Positions 36,516-36,527 of a DNA stretch of 36,527 bases are shown here, in pieces. The first letter of the stretch is position 1; the number at the start of each line of letters is the position of its first letter. The stretch covers positions 1 through 36,527 of the forward strand of contig JAAYRJ010000200.1 in NCBI GenBank assembly GCA_012518845.1, given 5' to 3'. This DNA is from Clostridiaceae bacterium. GTDB lineage: Bacteria; Bacillota; Clostridia; Saccharofermentanales; DTU023. Under the pieces are notes generated by a model, which ran no database searches, was not told the DNA's origin, and worked only from the letters and a program-made list of their open reading frames with translations. The position numbers were made by a program, and so were the translations under genes.

Positions 36516-36527
36516 ACTTGTTTATAA

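Overview
AT-rich, Clostridia-like chromosomal window. From 1 to about 25.1 kb it is one almost unbroken minus-strand run of conserved information-processing and cell-cycle genes: rnhA, nudix, ftsK/spoIIIE, folD, cinA, recA, recX, rimO, pgsA, acpP, rnc, smc, ftsY, ylxM, ffh, rpsP, KH protein, rimM, trmD, rplS, ylqF, an rnhB-yraN fusion, a GntR regulator, cysteine desulfurase and partial thiI. Next come an isolated plus-strand F420-0:glutamate ligase-like gene, a serC-serA-DUF1015 operon, and an mhqR-mhqO-mhqD-like quinone-response operon. The right end is accessory: a zinc-ribbon protein, a Thr/Glu-repeat lipoprotein, and a decayed integrative-element remnant beside tRNA-Pro(TGG). That remnant holds a frameshifted RhuM-family gene, a broken second ORF, and a truncated, frameshifted tyrosine recombinase that the ORF track misses. 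I found no clearly new multi-gene system. The best leads are the tRNA-adjacent remnant, the orphan F420-ligase-like gene, the RNase HII-YraN fusion, and a possible leader-peptide/attenuator plus paired 12-bp inverted repeats around the serC promoter. All family calls come from reading motifs by eye; no searches were run.
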